This document shows positions 43,462 to 53,900 of a stretch of 64,000 bases of DNA, one piece after another. Numbering within the stretch: position 1 is the stretch's first letter; each line of letters opens with the position of its first letter. Where the stretch lies: NCBI GenBank assembly GCA_966211965.1, contig CBIHON010000006.1, positions 128,412 through 192,411 of the forward strand. Direction: 5' to 3'. The position numbers and the translations under genes were made by a program. The notes beneath the pieces were generated by a model. The model worked only from the letters and a program-made list of their open reading frames with translations. It searched no databases and had not been told where the DNA came from. This DNA comes from CBIHON01 sp966211965 (GTDB lineage: Bacteria; Pseudomonadota; Gammaproteobacteria; Burkholderiales; Burkholderiaceae_D).

Positions 43462-46400
43462 ATGTGGTTCACCCGCATCAGTATCGGCAACCCTGTCCTG
43501 GCGACCATGATGATGGTCGCCTTCGTCGTGCTCGGGCTGTTCTCCTACAACCGCCTGCGCGTCGATCAATTCCCCGACGTGACCTTCCCGGTGGTCGTGG
43601 TGCAGACCGACTATCCCGGCGCCTCGCCGGAAACCGTCGAAGCCGACATTTCGCGCAAGGTGGAAGAAGCGGTCAACACCATCAACGGCATCAATGCGCT
43701 GGTCTCGCGTTCGTACGAAGGCTCGTCGGTGGTGATCATCGAATTCGACCTGACCATCGACCCGGCGCAGGCAGCGCAGGACGTGCGCGAAAAAGTCGCG
43801 CTGATCAAGGCCGCCTTCCGCAAGGAGGTCAAGGAACCGCGCGTGACGCGTTACGATCCGGCGGACCGGCCGATCTTTTCGGTCGCCGTCACCAATGACG
43901 CCGGCATCAAGCCGCGCGACTTCCGCGACCTGACCACGATCGCGGACCAAGTCGTCAAGAAGCGGCTGGAAAATGTGCGCGGCGTCGGCTCGGTCGCACT
44001 GGTCGGCGGCGTCAAGCGCGAGATTCAGATCTACGTCAAGCCGAACGAAATGGAAGCGCTGGGCATCGGCGTCGACCAGGTCATCAATGCGGTGCGCAAC
44101 GAGAACCAGGAATTGCCGACCGGCGCGATCCGCTCGCTGGTCGATGAAAAAGTGGTGCAAGTGCAAGGCAAGATCAGGAATCCGCAGGACTTCGGCCGCA
44201 TCATCGTCGCCAAACGCGGCGGCCAGCCGGTTCTGCTGTCGCAGATCGCCACTGTCGTCGACGGCCAGGAAGAACAGGAAAGCCTGGCGCTGTACAACGG
44301 CAAGCGCACGCTGGCGCTCGACATTCTGAAAGCGCAGGGACAAAATACGATCGACGTGGCCGACGGCCTCTTGGCGGCACTGAAAGAACTGGAGCCGCGC
44401 ATGAAGGCGCTCTATCCCGGCGTCAAGATCGAAGTGATCAAGGACGGCTCACGGCAGATCCGGGTCGGCGTGCAGAACGTGCGGCGCACCCTGATCGAAG
44501 GCGCGGCGCTGACCATTCTGATCGTGTTCCTGTTCCTCAATTCGTGGCGCTCCACGGTGATCACCGGCCTGACGCTGCCGGTGGCCTTGATCGGCACCTT
44601 CCTGTTCATGTATGCGTTCGGCTTCACCATCAACATGATCACGCTGATGGCGCTGTCGCTGTGCGTGGGCCTGCTGATCGACGATGCGATCGTGGTGCGC
44701 GAAAACATCGTGCGCCATGCCGGCATGAAAATCAACGGCAGGTACAAGGATCATCGCACCGCGGCACTGGAAGGCACGGCCGAAATCGGCCTGGCGGTGC
44801 TGGCCACCACGTTCTCGATCGTCGCCGTGTTCCTGCCGGTCGGCTTCATGGGCGGCATCATCGGCCGCTTCTTCCACCAGTTCGGCGTGACGGTGACGGC
44901 GGCGGTCCTGATCTCGATGTTCGTCTCGTTCACGCTCGATCCGATGCTGTCCTCGGTCTGGCCCGATCCCGCGGTCCACGGCGGCAGCCCCGCGCCCAAG
45001 GGGCGCATTGCGAAGCTGTATGCGGCTACGATAGGCCGCGTTCTGGCATTGTTCGAACGCGGTGTGCAGTGGACCTCGAATACCTACCAGGTGTTGCTGA
45101 AATGGTCGCTCAAGCATCGCGTGCTGACATTGGTGATTGCGGCCGCGACATTTTTCGGCGGACTGGCGATCCCGGCTACGGGCTTGATCGGTTCCGAATT
45201 CGTACCGCAGGCCGACTATTCCGAAACCGGCGTCACCTTCTACACGCCGACCGGCTCTTCGCTCGAATTTACCGAAACCAAGGTGCGCCAGGTCGAAGCC
45301 GTGCTGCGTGAATTTCCCGAGGTGCTCGACACCTATACCACGGTCAACACCGGCAATGCGCTGGGCAAGAACTACGCCACCGTATTCGTGCGCCTGACGC
45401 CGCGTGACCAGCGTACGCGCAATACCGGCCAGATGAGCATCCCGCTGCGCCAGCGGCTGTCGCAGGTCGCCGGCATCACGGTCACCCACATCGGCACGCT
45501 CGACGGCGTCGGCGGCGACAGCAAGCAGATCCGCTTGAGCATCCAGGGCACCGACCTGAAGCAATTGGCGCAGATCTCGGAAGAAGCGCAACGCAAGATG
45601 CGCGCGGTTCCGGGGCTGGTCGATCTCGACTCCAGCCTGAAAGCCGAGAAACCAGCCATCTTGATCGAACCGAAACGCGATGCCGGCGCCGATCTCGGCA
45701 TCGGCGTCGGCCAGATCGGGGGCGCCTTGCGCCCACTGCTGGCAGGCGAAGCGGCCAGCGCCTGGCGTGCGCCGGATGATGAAAACTACGACGTCAAGGT
45801 GCGCCTGTCGCCCTCGGACCGCAACAATGCCGCTGATTTGTCGCGCCTGATGCTGGCTTCCAGCCAGACCAATGCCGACGGCTCGCCCAAGATGGTTCCG
45901 CTGCGCCAGGTCGCCGCCATCACGGCGTCGACCGGCGCCAACCAGATCAACCGGCGCGATCTCAACCGCGAGGTCGAGTTGTCGGCCAACGTGATCGGGC
46001 GCTCGGCCGGCCAGGTCGGCGCAGACGTAAAGAAAGCGCTGGACAGCATGAACTGGCAGCCCGGCTATCGCTACCAGGTCGGCGGCGCCACCAAGAACAT
46101 GAACGAATCGGCCGGCTATGCGCTGTCGGCGCTGGCGCTGGCGATCATCTTCATCTACATGATCCTGGCCTCGCAGTTCGCCAGTTTCCTGCAGCCGCTG
46201 GCGATCATGTCCTCCTTGCCCTTGACCCTGATCGGCGTGTTCCTGGCGCTGATGTTCTTCCGTTCGACGCTTAACATGTTTTCCGTCATCGGATTCATCA
46301 TGCTGATGGGCCTGGTGACCAAGAACGCGATCCTGCTGGTAGACTTCGCGAACCAGGCACGCCAAGCCGGCAGCGGCCGGATCGAAGCCTTGCTGGAAGC

Positions 46401-46692
46401 GGCGCATGTGCGTTTCCGCCCGATCGTGATGACCACGCTGGCAATGGTGTTCGGCATGGTGCCGCTGGCCTTCGGCTTGGCCGAGGGCTCCGAGCAGCGC
46501 GCGCCGATGGGCCAGGCGGTAATCGGCGGCATCATCACATCGACGCTGCTGACCCTGGTGGTGGTGCCGGTGGTATACACCTATCTGGATGACCTCGCGG
46601 CTTGGGCCAAGCGCTTCTGGCACGGCGCCGAAGCACGCCCTGGAAGCCCGGCGATTGCCGCTCCGCAGGCCGGTCGCGACGATATCGTTTGA
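43462..46692 (+). CDS. RND multidrug efflux transporter (AcrB/MexB superfamily), first set
   Basis: 1076 residues, the standard length, with 12 membrane segments and two large periplasmic loops. The TM4 proton-relay Asp pair is at residues 407-408 (LLIDDAIVV) and TM10 Lys lies in GLVTKNAILLVDFANQARQ. Start FTRISIGNPVLATMMMVAFV is more like the MdtB/MuxB-CzcA-leaning HAE1 branch than classical AcrB, and there is no adjacent OMF of its own. The first MFP gene is 226 bases upstream. The TolC gene lies 1.1 kb downstream. Confidence 0.92.
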   Translation: MWFTRISIGNPVLATMMMVAFVVLGLFSYNRLRVDQFPDVTFPVVVVQTDYPGASPETVEADISRKVEEAVNTINGINALVSRSYEGSSVVIIEFDLTIDPAQAAQDVREKVALIKAAFRKEVKEPRVTRYDPADRPIFSVAVTNDAGIKPRDFRDLTTIADQVVKKRLENVRGVGSVALVGGVKREIQIYVKPNEMEALGIGVDQVINAVRNENQELPTGAIRSLVDEKVVQVQGKIRNPQDFGRIIVAKRGGQPVLLSQIATVVDGQEEQESLALYNGKRTLALDILKAQGQNTIDVADGLLAALKELEPRMKALYPGVKIEVIKDGSRQIRVGVQNVRRTLIEGAALTILIVFLFLNSWRSTVITGLTLPVALIGTFLFMYAFGFTINMITLMALSLCVGLLIDDAIVVRENIVRHAGMKINGRYKDHRTAALEGTAEIGLAVLATTFSIVAVFLPVGFMGGIIGRFFHQFGVTVTAAVLISMFVSFTLDPMLSSVWPDPAVHGGSPAPKGRIAKLYAATIGRVLALFERGVQWTSNTYQVLLKWSLKHRVLTLVIAAATFFGGLAIPATGLIGSEFVPQADYSETGVTFYTPTGSSLEFTETKVRQVEAVLREFPEVLDTYTTVNTGNALGKNYATVFVRLTPRDQRTRNTGQMSIPLRQRLSQVAGITVTHIGTLDGVGGDSKQIRLSIQGTDLKQLAQISEEAQRKMRAVPGLVDLDSSLKAEKPAILIEPKRDAGADLGIGVGQIGGALRPLLAGEAASAWRAPDDENYDVKVRLSPSDRNNAADLSRLMLASSQTNADGSPKMVPLRQVAAITASTGANQINRRDLNREVELSANVIGRSAGQVGADVKKALDSMNWQPGYRYQVGGATKNMNESAGYALSALALAIIFIYMILASQFASFLQPLAIMSSLPLTLIGVFLALMFFRSTLNMFSVIGFIMLMGLVTKNAILLVDFANQARQAGSGRIEALLEAAHVRFRPIVMTTLAMVFGMVPLAFGLAEGSEQRAPMGQAVIGGIITSTLLTLVVVPVVYTYLDDLAAWAKRFWHGAEARPGSPAIAAPQAGRDDIV

Positions 46693-46739
46693 TAAAATGC
46701 CCGTTTCTTTTTAGTTTCCCCCTAACCTTCGAGACCGCC

Positions 46740-47405
46740 ATGAAAACCGAACAAGCCCGCTTCAACATGATCGAACAGCAAATCCGTCCATGGGATGTGC
46801 TGGACCAGGATGTGCTCGACCTGCTGACCGTGGTCAAGCGCGAAGAATTCGTGCCGGCAGCGTACAAAAGCCTGGCGTTTGCCGATACCGAGATTCCGCT
46901 GCCTTGCGGCGAATACATGTTCACCCCGAAACTGGAAGCACGTCTCCTGCAGGAAGCCGCCGTCAAGAAGCATGAGAACGTGCTCGAAATCGGCACCGGT
47001 TCGGGTTACATGGCAGCGCTCCTGGCCTACAAGGCGCGCCACGTGACGACAGTCGAGATCGAACCGGAACTCAAGAATTTCGCCCGCAAGAACCTCAGCG
47101 ATTACGGCGTGGGCAACGTCAGCGTGGTGAGCGGCGACGGCGCCCAGGGCTGGGCCGGTTCCGGCAACGACGGTGCGCCATATGACGTGATCGTGATTTC
47201 CGGCGCGCTGCCGGTGCTGCCCAATGCTTTCCTGCAGCAGATCAAGGTAGGCGGCCGCATCCTTGCGATCGTCGGCGAAGCGCCGGTGATGAGCGCCGAA
47301 ATCGTCACGCGTGTGTCCGAGGTCAACTACAGCACGGTCAAGCTGTTTGAAACCGTCGTCAAGCCGCTGCGCAACGCCGTGACGCCCTCGCACTTCAAAT
47401 TCTAA
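46740..47405 (+). CDS. Protein-L-isoaspartate O-methyltransferase-family protein
   Basis: 221 residues. SAM motif I VLEIGTGSGYMAALLAYKAR near residues 81-100, then VEIEPELKNFARKNL, and motif GDGAQGW, GAPYDVIVISGALPVLP. The N-terminal FNMIEQQIRPWDVLDQDVLD with the start at the ATG at 46740 fits the Pcm-like family, in which the usual Ser/Thr of the isoaspartate site is altered in this TolC-linked branch. Its physiological substrate may therefore not be isoaspartate. Followed 15 bases later by the rhodanese gene and then tolC, an arrangement seen in many betaproteobacteria. Confidence 0.85.
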   Translation: MKTEQARFNMIEQQIRPWDVLDQDVLDLLTVVKREEFVPAAYKSLAFADTEIPLPCGEYMFTPKLEARLLQEAAVKKHENVLEIGTGSGYMAALLAYKARHVTTVEIEPELKNFARKNLSDYGVGNVSVVSGDGAQGWAGSGNDGAPYDVIVISGALPVLPNAFLQQIKVGGRILAIVGEAPVMSAEIVTRVSEVNYSTVKLFETVVKPLRNAVTPSHFKF

Positions 47406-47420
47406 GGACGGACTACAACG

Positions 47421-47744
47421 ATGCAAAACATGACTGCTCCGGAACTGGCCGCCTGGCTCGCCGACTCCTCGCGCACGCGGCCGCTGCTGCTCGACGTGCG
47501 CGAGCCCTGGGAATTTCAGACCTGCCATATCGAAGGCGCGGTGCTGATCCCGATGCACACCATCCCTGCACGCCAGACCGAACTGGACCCGGACGCAGCC
47601 ATCGTCTGCATCTGTCATCACGGTGCGCGCAGCATGAATGTCGCCGCCTTTCTTGAAAAAAACGGCTTCACCAACATCATCAACCTGACCGGCGGCATTC
47701 ATGCCTGGTCGCTTCAGGTCGATCCCGCGATTCCCACTTACTGA
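47421..47744 (+). CDS. Single-domain rhodanese-like protein
   Basis: 107 residues. Active-site loop CHHGARS with the catalytic Cys, preceded by LLLDVREPWEFQTCHIEGAV. Matches GlpE-like sulfurtransferases that move sulfane sulfur, or redox/signalling phosphatases. Located between the Pcm-like gene and tolC in one transcript. Confidence 0.9.
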   Translation: MQNMTAPELAAWLADSSRTRPLLLDVREPWEFQTCHIEGAVLIPMHTIPARQTELDPDAAIVCICHHGARSMNVAAFLEKNGFTNIINLTGGIHAWSLQVDPAIPTY

Positions 47745-47779
47745 TCCCTACTTACTGACGACTCCCACGGAGAACCCTA

Positions 47780-49087
47780 ATGCGCAATTCCGTTATCGCC
47801 CCGCTCATCGCCGGCGCCATTTTTTCGCTCGACGTGCAAGCGGCCGACCTCCTGCAAGTCTACAAAGATGCGCTGGCTAACGATGCGCAATACGCCAGTG
47901 CACGGGCAGCGCTGGCGGCGGGCCAGGAAAGAGTGCCGCAAGGCCGCGCAGGATTGCTGCCGACCATCGGCTTGGGCGGCAGCGTCAACCGGGTCTCGAT
48001 GGATGGAACGCAGGGACCGCTGCAAAGCAGCCAGAACTACAATTCCAACGGGTACAGCCTGACGCTGACGCAACCGCTGGTGCGCCTGGCCAACTGGGAG
48101 CAATACCAGCAGAGCAAACTGGCCGCGGCAGCCAGCGAAGCGCAGTTCGGGCAGGCGCAACTGGACCTGATCGTGCGCGTGTCGCAGGCGTATTTCGACG
48201 TGCTCGCCTCACAGGATGCGCTGGCTTCGGTGCAGGCGCAGAAAGCGGCGATCACTGAACAGCTGGCGTCGGCCAAACGCAATTTCGAAGTCGGCACCGC
48301 CACCATCACCGACACCCATGAAGCGCAGGCCCGCTACGACTTGGCGGTAGCGCAGGAATTCGCCGGGCAAAACGATCTGGCAATCAAGATGACCGCCTTG
48401 CAGCAAATCATCGGCAAGCCGCCCGGCGAGCTTGCCGGCCTGCGTCCCGGCATCAAGTTGAGCGGTCCGGTACCGGCGCAAATCGACAAGTGGGTCGACA
48501 GCGCAGAGACGCAAAACTATGGCGTGATCGGCCAGCAACTGGCCGTCGAAATCGCGCAGCGCGAGATCAAGCGCAACCGTGCCGGCCATTTGCCGACGCT
48601 GGACCTGGTGGCCAGCCGCAATCACAGCAATCAGCTCAATACGTTCGGCAGCAATGCCAACACCAACGTGATCGGCGTGCAATGGGCGATCCCGCTGTTC
48701 GCCGGCTTCGCGATCGACAGCAGGGTGCGGGAAGCGATCGCTCTCGAAGAGAAGGCGCGCAACGACCTGGAAACCGCACGCCGCAGCGCGGCACAGGGCG
48801 CGCGCCAATCCTACCTGAGCGTCAACAACGGGCTGGCCCAGGTCAAGGCGCTGGAAGCAGCCGAGGTATCGAGCCAGTCGGCGCTGGAATCCAACAAGCT
48901 CGGCTATCAAGTCGGCGTGCGCATCAATATCGATGTGCTCAACGCGCAGCAGCAGTTGTATTCGACCCGACGGGATCTGGCGAAAGCGCGCTATGACACC
49001 ATCATGAGCGGCTTGCGCTTGAAGTCGGCGGCAGGATCGCTGAAGGAAGAGGACCTGGTTCAGGTGAATGGGCTGTTGAAGCCGTGA
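47780..49087 (+). CDS. tolC: TolC-family outer-membrane channel
   Basis: 435 residues. A signal peptide (about residues 1-20, ending DVQAADLLQ) is followed by two repeats of the OEP domain: DLLQVYKDALANDAQYASAR and SVQAQKAAITEQLASAKRNF in the first, RNRAGHLPTLDLVASRNHS and VGVRINIDVLNAQQQLYSTR in the second. It forms the trimeric exit duct for RND pumps or type I secretion. Start is the ATG at 47780 behind CACGGAGAACCCTA. It can serve either RND set here. Confidence 0.92.
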   Translation: MRNSVIAPLIAGAIFSLDVQAADLLQVYKDALANDAQYASARAALAAGQERVPQGRAGLLPTIGLGGSVNRVSMDGTQGPLQSSQNYNSNGYSLTLTQPLVRLANWEQYQQSKLAAAASEAQFGQAQLDLIVRVSQAYFDVLASQDALASVQAQKAAITEQLASAKRNFEVGTATITDTHEAQARYDLAVAQEFAGQNDLAIKMTALQQIIGKPPGELAGLRPGIKLSGPVPAQIDKWVDSAETQNYGVIGQQLAVEIAQREIKRNRAGHLPTLDLVASRNHSNQLNTFGSNANTNVIGVQWAIPLFAGFAIDSRVREAIALEEKARNDLETARRSAAQGARQSYLSVNNGLAQVKALEAAEVSSQSALESNKLGYQVGVRINIDVLNAQQQLYSTRRDLAKARYDTIMSGLRLKSAAGSLKEEDLVQVNGLLKP

Positions 49088-49412
49088 ATACGCTGAATGT
49101 ATTTCAAGAATTCACAAGCGAGTGAAGGTCGGTAGGGAGTGAACCATTCCCCTCTCCCGCAGGCGAGAGAGGGGGAGCTATGCAATGTCCTTGAATGTCC
49201 TTACTGTCGCACCGCCCATCGCACGATAACAGCGATACGCCCTTTGCAGAATGTAATTACAATAGCAGCATCCTCGATCTCCCGACAAAAATCGGTAAGA
49301 ATCAGTTCAGGGTCTAAGCATGGCAGCCGGACTGGCGTTCTGCCCGGCTTGGAGGGATCGATACCTGCAGCAGCCGCACACGCATTCCACCAACGATCGT
49401 TCGAGATATCTT
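49088..49412. other. Intergenic region between tolC and the second MFP gene
   Basis: 325 bases. A hairpin near 49151-49175 (CCCTCTCCCGCAGGCGAGAG) after tolC is a weak terminator candidate. No gene is seen. Confidence 0.35.
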
Positions 49413-50609
49413 ATGAATCCTGTATTGCGTTTTTCCCTCATCGCGGCGGCCATATCAAGCGTATTTTTTATCGCCGGCTGCGGCGATAAAGCAGCGACAT
49501 CCGCAGCAGCGCCGGGCGCCGCCATGCCGCCGCCGGAAGTCTCGGTCGTCACCATCACGCCGAAAGAAATCACGCTCACCGCCGATCTGCCGGGCCGCCT
49601 GCAAGCCACGCGCAGCGCTCAAGTGCGAGCCAGGGTCGAAGGCATCGTGCTGCAGCGCGTGTTCAACGAAGGCAGCGATGTCAAGGCCGGCGCCCTGCTG
49701 TTCCAGATCGATCCTGCGCCGCTCAAGGCTAATGTCGAAGCGGCGCAGGCGGCGCTGGCGCGTGCTGAAGCCGATGCCTATCAAACCCGGGCCAAGGCCG
49801 AACGCTACCAGCCTCTGCTCGCCACCAATGCGGTCAGCAAGCAGGAATACGATGAAGCGGTGGCGCGCGCCAAGCAGACCCAAGCCGATATCGCCTCGGC
49901 CAAGGCTGCCCTCCTCAAGGCAAAGCTGGACCTGGATTATGCCAACGTCACCGCGCCGATTTCCGGCCACATCGGACGCGCGCAGGTGACGGAGGGTGCG
50001 CTGGTCGGCAAGGGCGAGGCCACCCCGCTGGCGACTGTCGAACAGATCGACCCGATCTACGTCAACTTCACCCAGTCGAGCGTCGACTTCGGCCGCATCA
50101 AGCGCGCCATCGACAGCGGCAGGCTGAAAGGCGCCAACGGCCAGAAGGCCAGCATGAAATTGCTGCTGGAAGACGGCAGCGAATACCCGGAAGCGGGCAA
50201 GCTGCTGTTTTCCGATTTGGCGGTCGACCCCGGCACCGGCGAAGTCTCGCTGCGCGCCAAGTTTCCCAATCCCGCGCACAATCTTCTGCCAGGCATGTTC
50301 GTGCGCGTGCGTTACGAACAAGCAGTAGCCGACAACGCGATCACGGTGCCGCAGCGTTCCGTGATCCGCAATCCGCAGGGCGCGATCGTCATGCTGGTCG
50401 GCGCTGACGGCAAGGTCGCGGCGCAACCGGTCAAGCTCGGGCAAGCGCAGGGCGACCAGTGGATCGTCACGGAAGGATTGAAAGGCGGCGAGCAGGTCAT
50501 CGTCGAAGGCTTGCAAAAAGTGAAGCCGGGCGGACCGGCCAAGGCGGTGCCGTTCAATCCGGCCGGCACGGTGAAAACGGCATCGGCCGCTTCAAGCCCG
50601 GCAAAGTAA
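49413..50609 (+). CDS. RND efflux periplasmic adaptor lipoprotein (AcrA/MexA), second set
   Basis: 398 residues. Signal peptide with lipobox FIAGC (Cys about residue 24), so inner-membrane-anchored by lipid. AcrA landmarks follow: PGRLQATRSAQVRARVEGIV, a coiled-coil hairpin with AQAALARAEADAYQTRAKAE, the second lipoyl half LDYANVTAPISGHIGRAQVT, EQIDPIYVNFTQSS, and LLPGMFVRVRYEQ. It works with the RND permease and NodT-type OMF downstream. Confidence 0.93.
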   Translation: MNPVLRFSLIAAAISSVFFIAGCGDKAATSAAAPGAAMPPPEVSVVTITPKEITLTADLPGRLQATRSAQVRARVEGIVLQRVFNEGSDVKAGALLFQIDPAPLKANVEAAQAALARAEADAYQTRAKAERYQPLLATNAVSKQEYDEAVARAKQTQADIASAKAALLKAKLDLDYANVTAPISGHIGRAQVTEGALVGKGEATPLATVEQIDPIYVNFTQSSVDFGRIKRAIDSGRLKGANGQKASMKLLLEDGSEYPEAGKLLFSDLAVDPGTGEVSLRAKFPNPAHNLLPGMFVRVRYEQAVADNAITVPQRSVIRNPQGAIVMLVGADGKVAAQPVKLGQAQGDQWIVTEGLKGGEQVIVEGLQKVKPGGPAKAVPFNPAGTVKTASAASSPAK

Positions 50610-50684
50610 ATAACTGAAAATTCTCTCCGCTTTGCTACGTAGGTACTTGTACAAATGGACGAGCATTCAAATTCCTAGCGGCTT

Positions 50685-50801
50685 AGTCCCCTTCCCCTGG
50701 CAAGGGGAGGGTTAGGGAGGGGTTGTGCGGCAGCTCATCCGAGCTGTACGGTGAATCGATGGCCGCCCCCATCCTAACCTTCCCCGCAGGGGGAAGGGAC
50801 T
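50685..50801. repeat. Intergenic inverted-repeat element
   Basis: AGTCCCCTTCCCCTGGCAAG through GTTAGG is mirrored by CCTAAC to GGGAAGGGACT, about 30-bp arms with mismatches. Similar C/G-run stem elements are dispersed in many Burkholderiales genomes. It sits between the second MFP and RND genes. Confidence 0.6.
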
Positions 50802-50901
50802 ATTCACGGAAACTTGATACTTTGCCGTCACCTGGGCGCATGCAGGCGCCGGAGAAAAAAGCAAACTCCCGCCCTTAGGCGGCCACAAATTGGAGCACCG
50901 C

Positions 50902-53900
50902 ATGCTTGCAAGATTCTTTATCGACCGTCCCGTCTTCGCCTGGGTGATCGCCCTGATCGTCATCCTGGCCGGCTTACTGTCGATCCGCCAATTGCCGGTC
51001 TCGCAGTATCCGAGCATCGCACCGCCTTCGCTCAACATCACGGTGACCTACCCCGGCGCTTCCGCCAAGACGCTCGAAGACTCGGCCACCGCCGTGATCG
51101 AACAGGAAATGAACGGCGTCGAAAACCTGCTGTACATGGCCTCGACCAGCGAATCTTCCGGCCAGGCCACCATCACCATCACATTCAAATCCGGCACCAA
51201 TATCGACCTGGCCTCGGTCGAAGTGCAAAACCGTCTGAAGCGGGTCGAAGCGCGCCTGCCCGATGAAGTGCGCCGGCTCGGGGTCAAGGTCGACAAGGCC
51301 GCCAACAACTACCTGATGTTTTTCACGCTGGTTTCGAAAGAAGGCGGACTCGACTACACCGCGCTCAACAACTACGCCGCCGCCAGCGTGATCGACCAGA
51401 TCCGGCGCGTGCCGGGGGTCGGCGACGTGACCCAGTTCGGGCCGGAATATGCGATGCGCATCTGGTTCGATCCAGCCAAGCTGACCGCCGTCAACCTGAC
51501 GCCGGGCGACGTGCTGCGCGCGGTGCGCGAGCAGAATACGCAAGTCTCGGCCGGCGAAATCGGCGCCCTGCCCGCGGTCCCAGGACAGCAACTGAACGCC
51601 ACCATCGTGGTGCCGAGCCGCCTCACCACGACGGAAGAGTTCGGCAACATCCTATTGCGTACCAATCAGGATGGCGCTGCCGTACGCCTGAAGGACGTGG
51701 CGCGAATCGAGTTGGCGCGCAGCGATTATGCGATCAGCGCCAAGGTCAACGGGCGCGACGTGGCGGCGGCCGGCATCAAGCTTTCCACCAGCGGCAATGC
51801 GCTGGCCACCGCCACCGCGGTGCGAGAAAGGTTGGATGAATTGTCGCGCTACTTCCCGCCCGGCGTCACCTATGAAGTGCCTTACGACACCTCGAAGTTC
51901 GTCAAGCTGTCGATCGAGGAAGTGGTGAAGACGCTCTTGATCGCGATCGTGCTGGTGTTCCTGGTGATGTACCTGTTCCTGCAGAATTTCCGCGCCACCC
52001 TGATCCCGACCATGGTGGTGCCGATCGCGCTGATGGGCACCTTCGCCGGCATGCTGCTGTTCGGCTTCTCGATCAACGTGCTGACCCTGTTCGGCCTGGT
52101 GCTGGCGATCGGCATCCTGGTCGACGACGCGATCGTGGTGGTGGAAAACGTCGAACGCATCATGAGCGAGGAAGGCCTCTCGCCGCGCGACGCCACACGT
52201 AAAGCGATGGGCCAGATCACCAATGCGATCATCGGCATCACGCTGGTGCTGGTCGCGGTGTTCATCCCGATGGCGTTTTTCGGCGGCTCGGTGGGCGCGA
52301 TCTACCGCCAGTTTTCCTTGTCGCTGGTGGCCTCGATGTTGTTCTCGGCCTTCCTCGCGCTGAGCCTGACGCCGGCCCTGTGCGCGACCTTGTTAAAGCC
52401 GGTGGAAGCCGGCCACCATCACGAGAAGCGCGGCTTCTTCGGCTGGTTCAACCGCTGGTTCGGACGCACCGCTGCGCGCTATCAGAGCGGTGTCGCGCGC
52501 ATCATCGGCAAGGCCGGACGCTGGCTGCTGCTGTACGCGCTGGTGATCGGCCTGGTGGTATTCCTGTTCGTACGCCTGCCCTCTTCCTTCCTACCTGACG
52601 AAGACCAAGGCTACCTGCTGACCGTGGTGCAATTGCCGACCGGGGCGACGCAAGAGCGCACGCGCCAAGTATTGCGCCAGATGGACGAGCACTTCATGAA
52701 AGACCCGGCAGTCGACAAGATCGTCACCGTAGCAGGCTTCAGCTTCTTTGGCCGCGGCCAGAACGGCGGCATCGCCTTCGTCGCGCTGAAAGACTGGGCC
52801 GAGCGCAACAGCCCCGACCTGACCGCGAAGGCGACGGTCGGCCGCGCCTTCGGCGTGTTCTCGCGGATCAAGGATGCAATCGTGTTCCCGCTCAATCCGC
52901 CGGCAATCCGCGAGCTGGGGAATTCGTCCGGTTTCGATATGCGTCTGCAAGACCGTGGCGGCCTCGGCCATGAGAAACTGCTGGAGGCGCGCAACATGCT
53001 GCTCGGCATGGCGATGAAAAACCCGGCAGTCGCCGGCGTGCGTCCGGAAGGCCAGGAAGACACGCCGCAAATCGAAGTCGACATCGACCGCAACAAGGCA
53101 CGCGCGCTCGGCGTCGCGATCGGCGATATCCACGACGGCATCTCGATTGCCTTCGGCTCGGCCTATGCCAATGACTTCGTACGCGAAGGCCGTGTGCAGC
53201 GCGTGCTGCTGCAGGCCGACGCGCCGGGACGCATGTTGCCCGAACACATCCTGCAGCTGCGGGTGCGCAACGCCCAGGGCGGCATGGTGCCCTTCTCCGC
53301 CTTCGCCAGGGCGCAGTGGACCACCGGCTCGCCGCGGCTGGAGCGCTACAACGGCATCCCTTCCGTAAAAATCGTCGGCAATGCCGCCCCCGGCAAAAGC
53401 ACCGGCGAGGCAATGAAGGCGATGGAGGAACTGGTCGCGCAACTGCCGCCCGGCATCGGCTACGAGTGGTCCGGCCTGTCGTTCGAAGAACGGCTGTCCG
53501 GCTCGCAGGCGCCGGCCTTGTTCGGCCTGTCGATCCTGGTGGTGTTCCTGTGCCTGGCGGCCTTGTACGAAAGCTGGTCGATTCCGTTCGCGGTCTTGCT
53601 GGTGGTCCCGCTCGGCGTATTCGGCTCGATCCTGGCGGCATCGCTGCGCACCCTGCCCAACGACGTCTTCTTCAAGGTCGGCCTGATCGCCATCATCGGC
53701 CTGTCGTCCAAGAACGCGATCCTGATCATCGAATTCGCCAAGGACCTGCAGGCGCAAGGCAGAAGCGTGCGCGATGCCGTGCTCGAAGCGGTGCACCTGC
53801 GCTTCCGCCCGATCATCATGACTTCGCTGGCCTTCATCCTGGGCGTGCTGCCGCTGGTGATCGCGACCGGCGCGGGCGCAGGCAGTCAGCGCGCGATCGG

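Noticed and set aside
44449..46623. A 724-codon minus-strand open frame
   Set aside because: It is antisense to the first RND gene, has a composition typical of a GC-rich shadow frame (Arg/Gln/His-rich) and no membrane or domain features.
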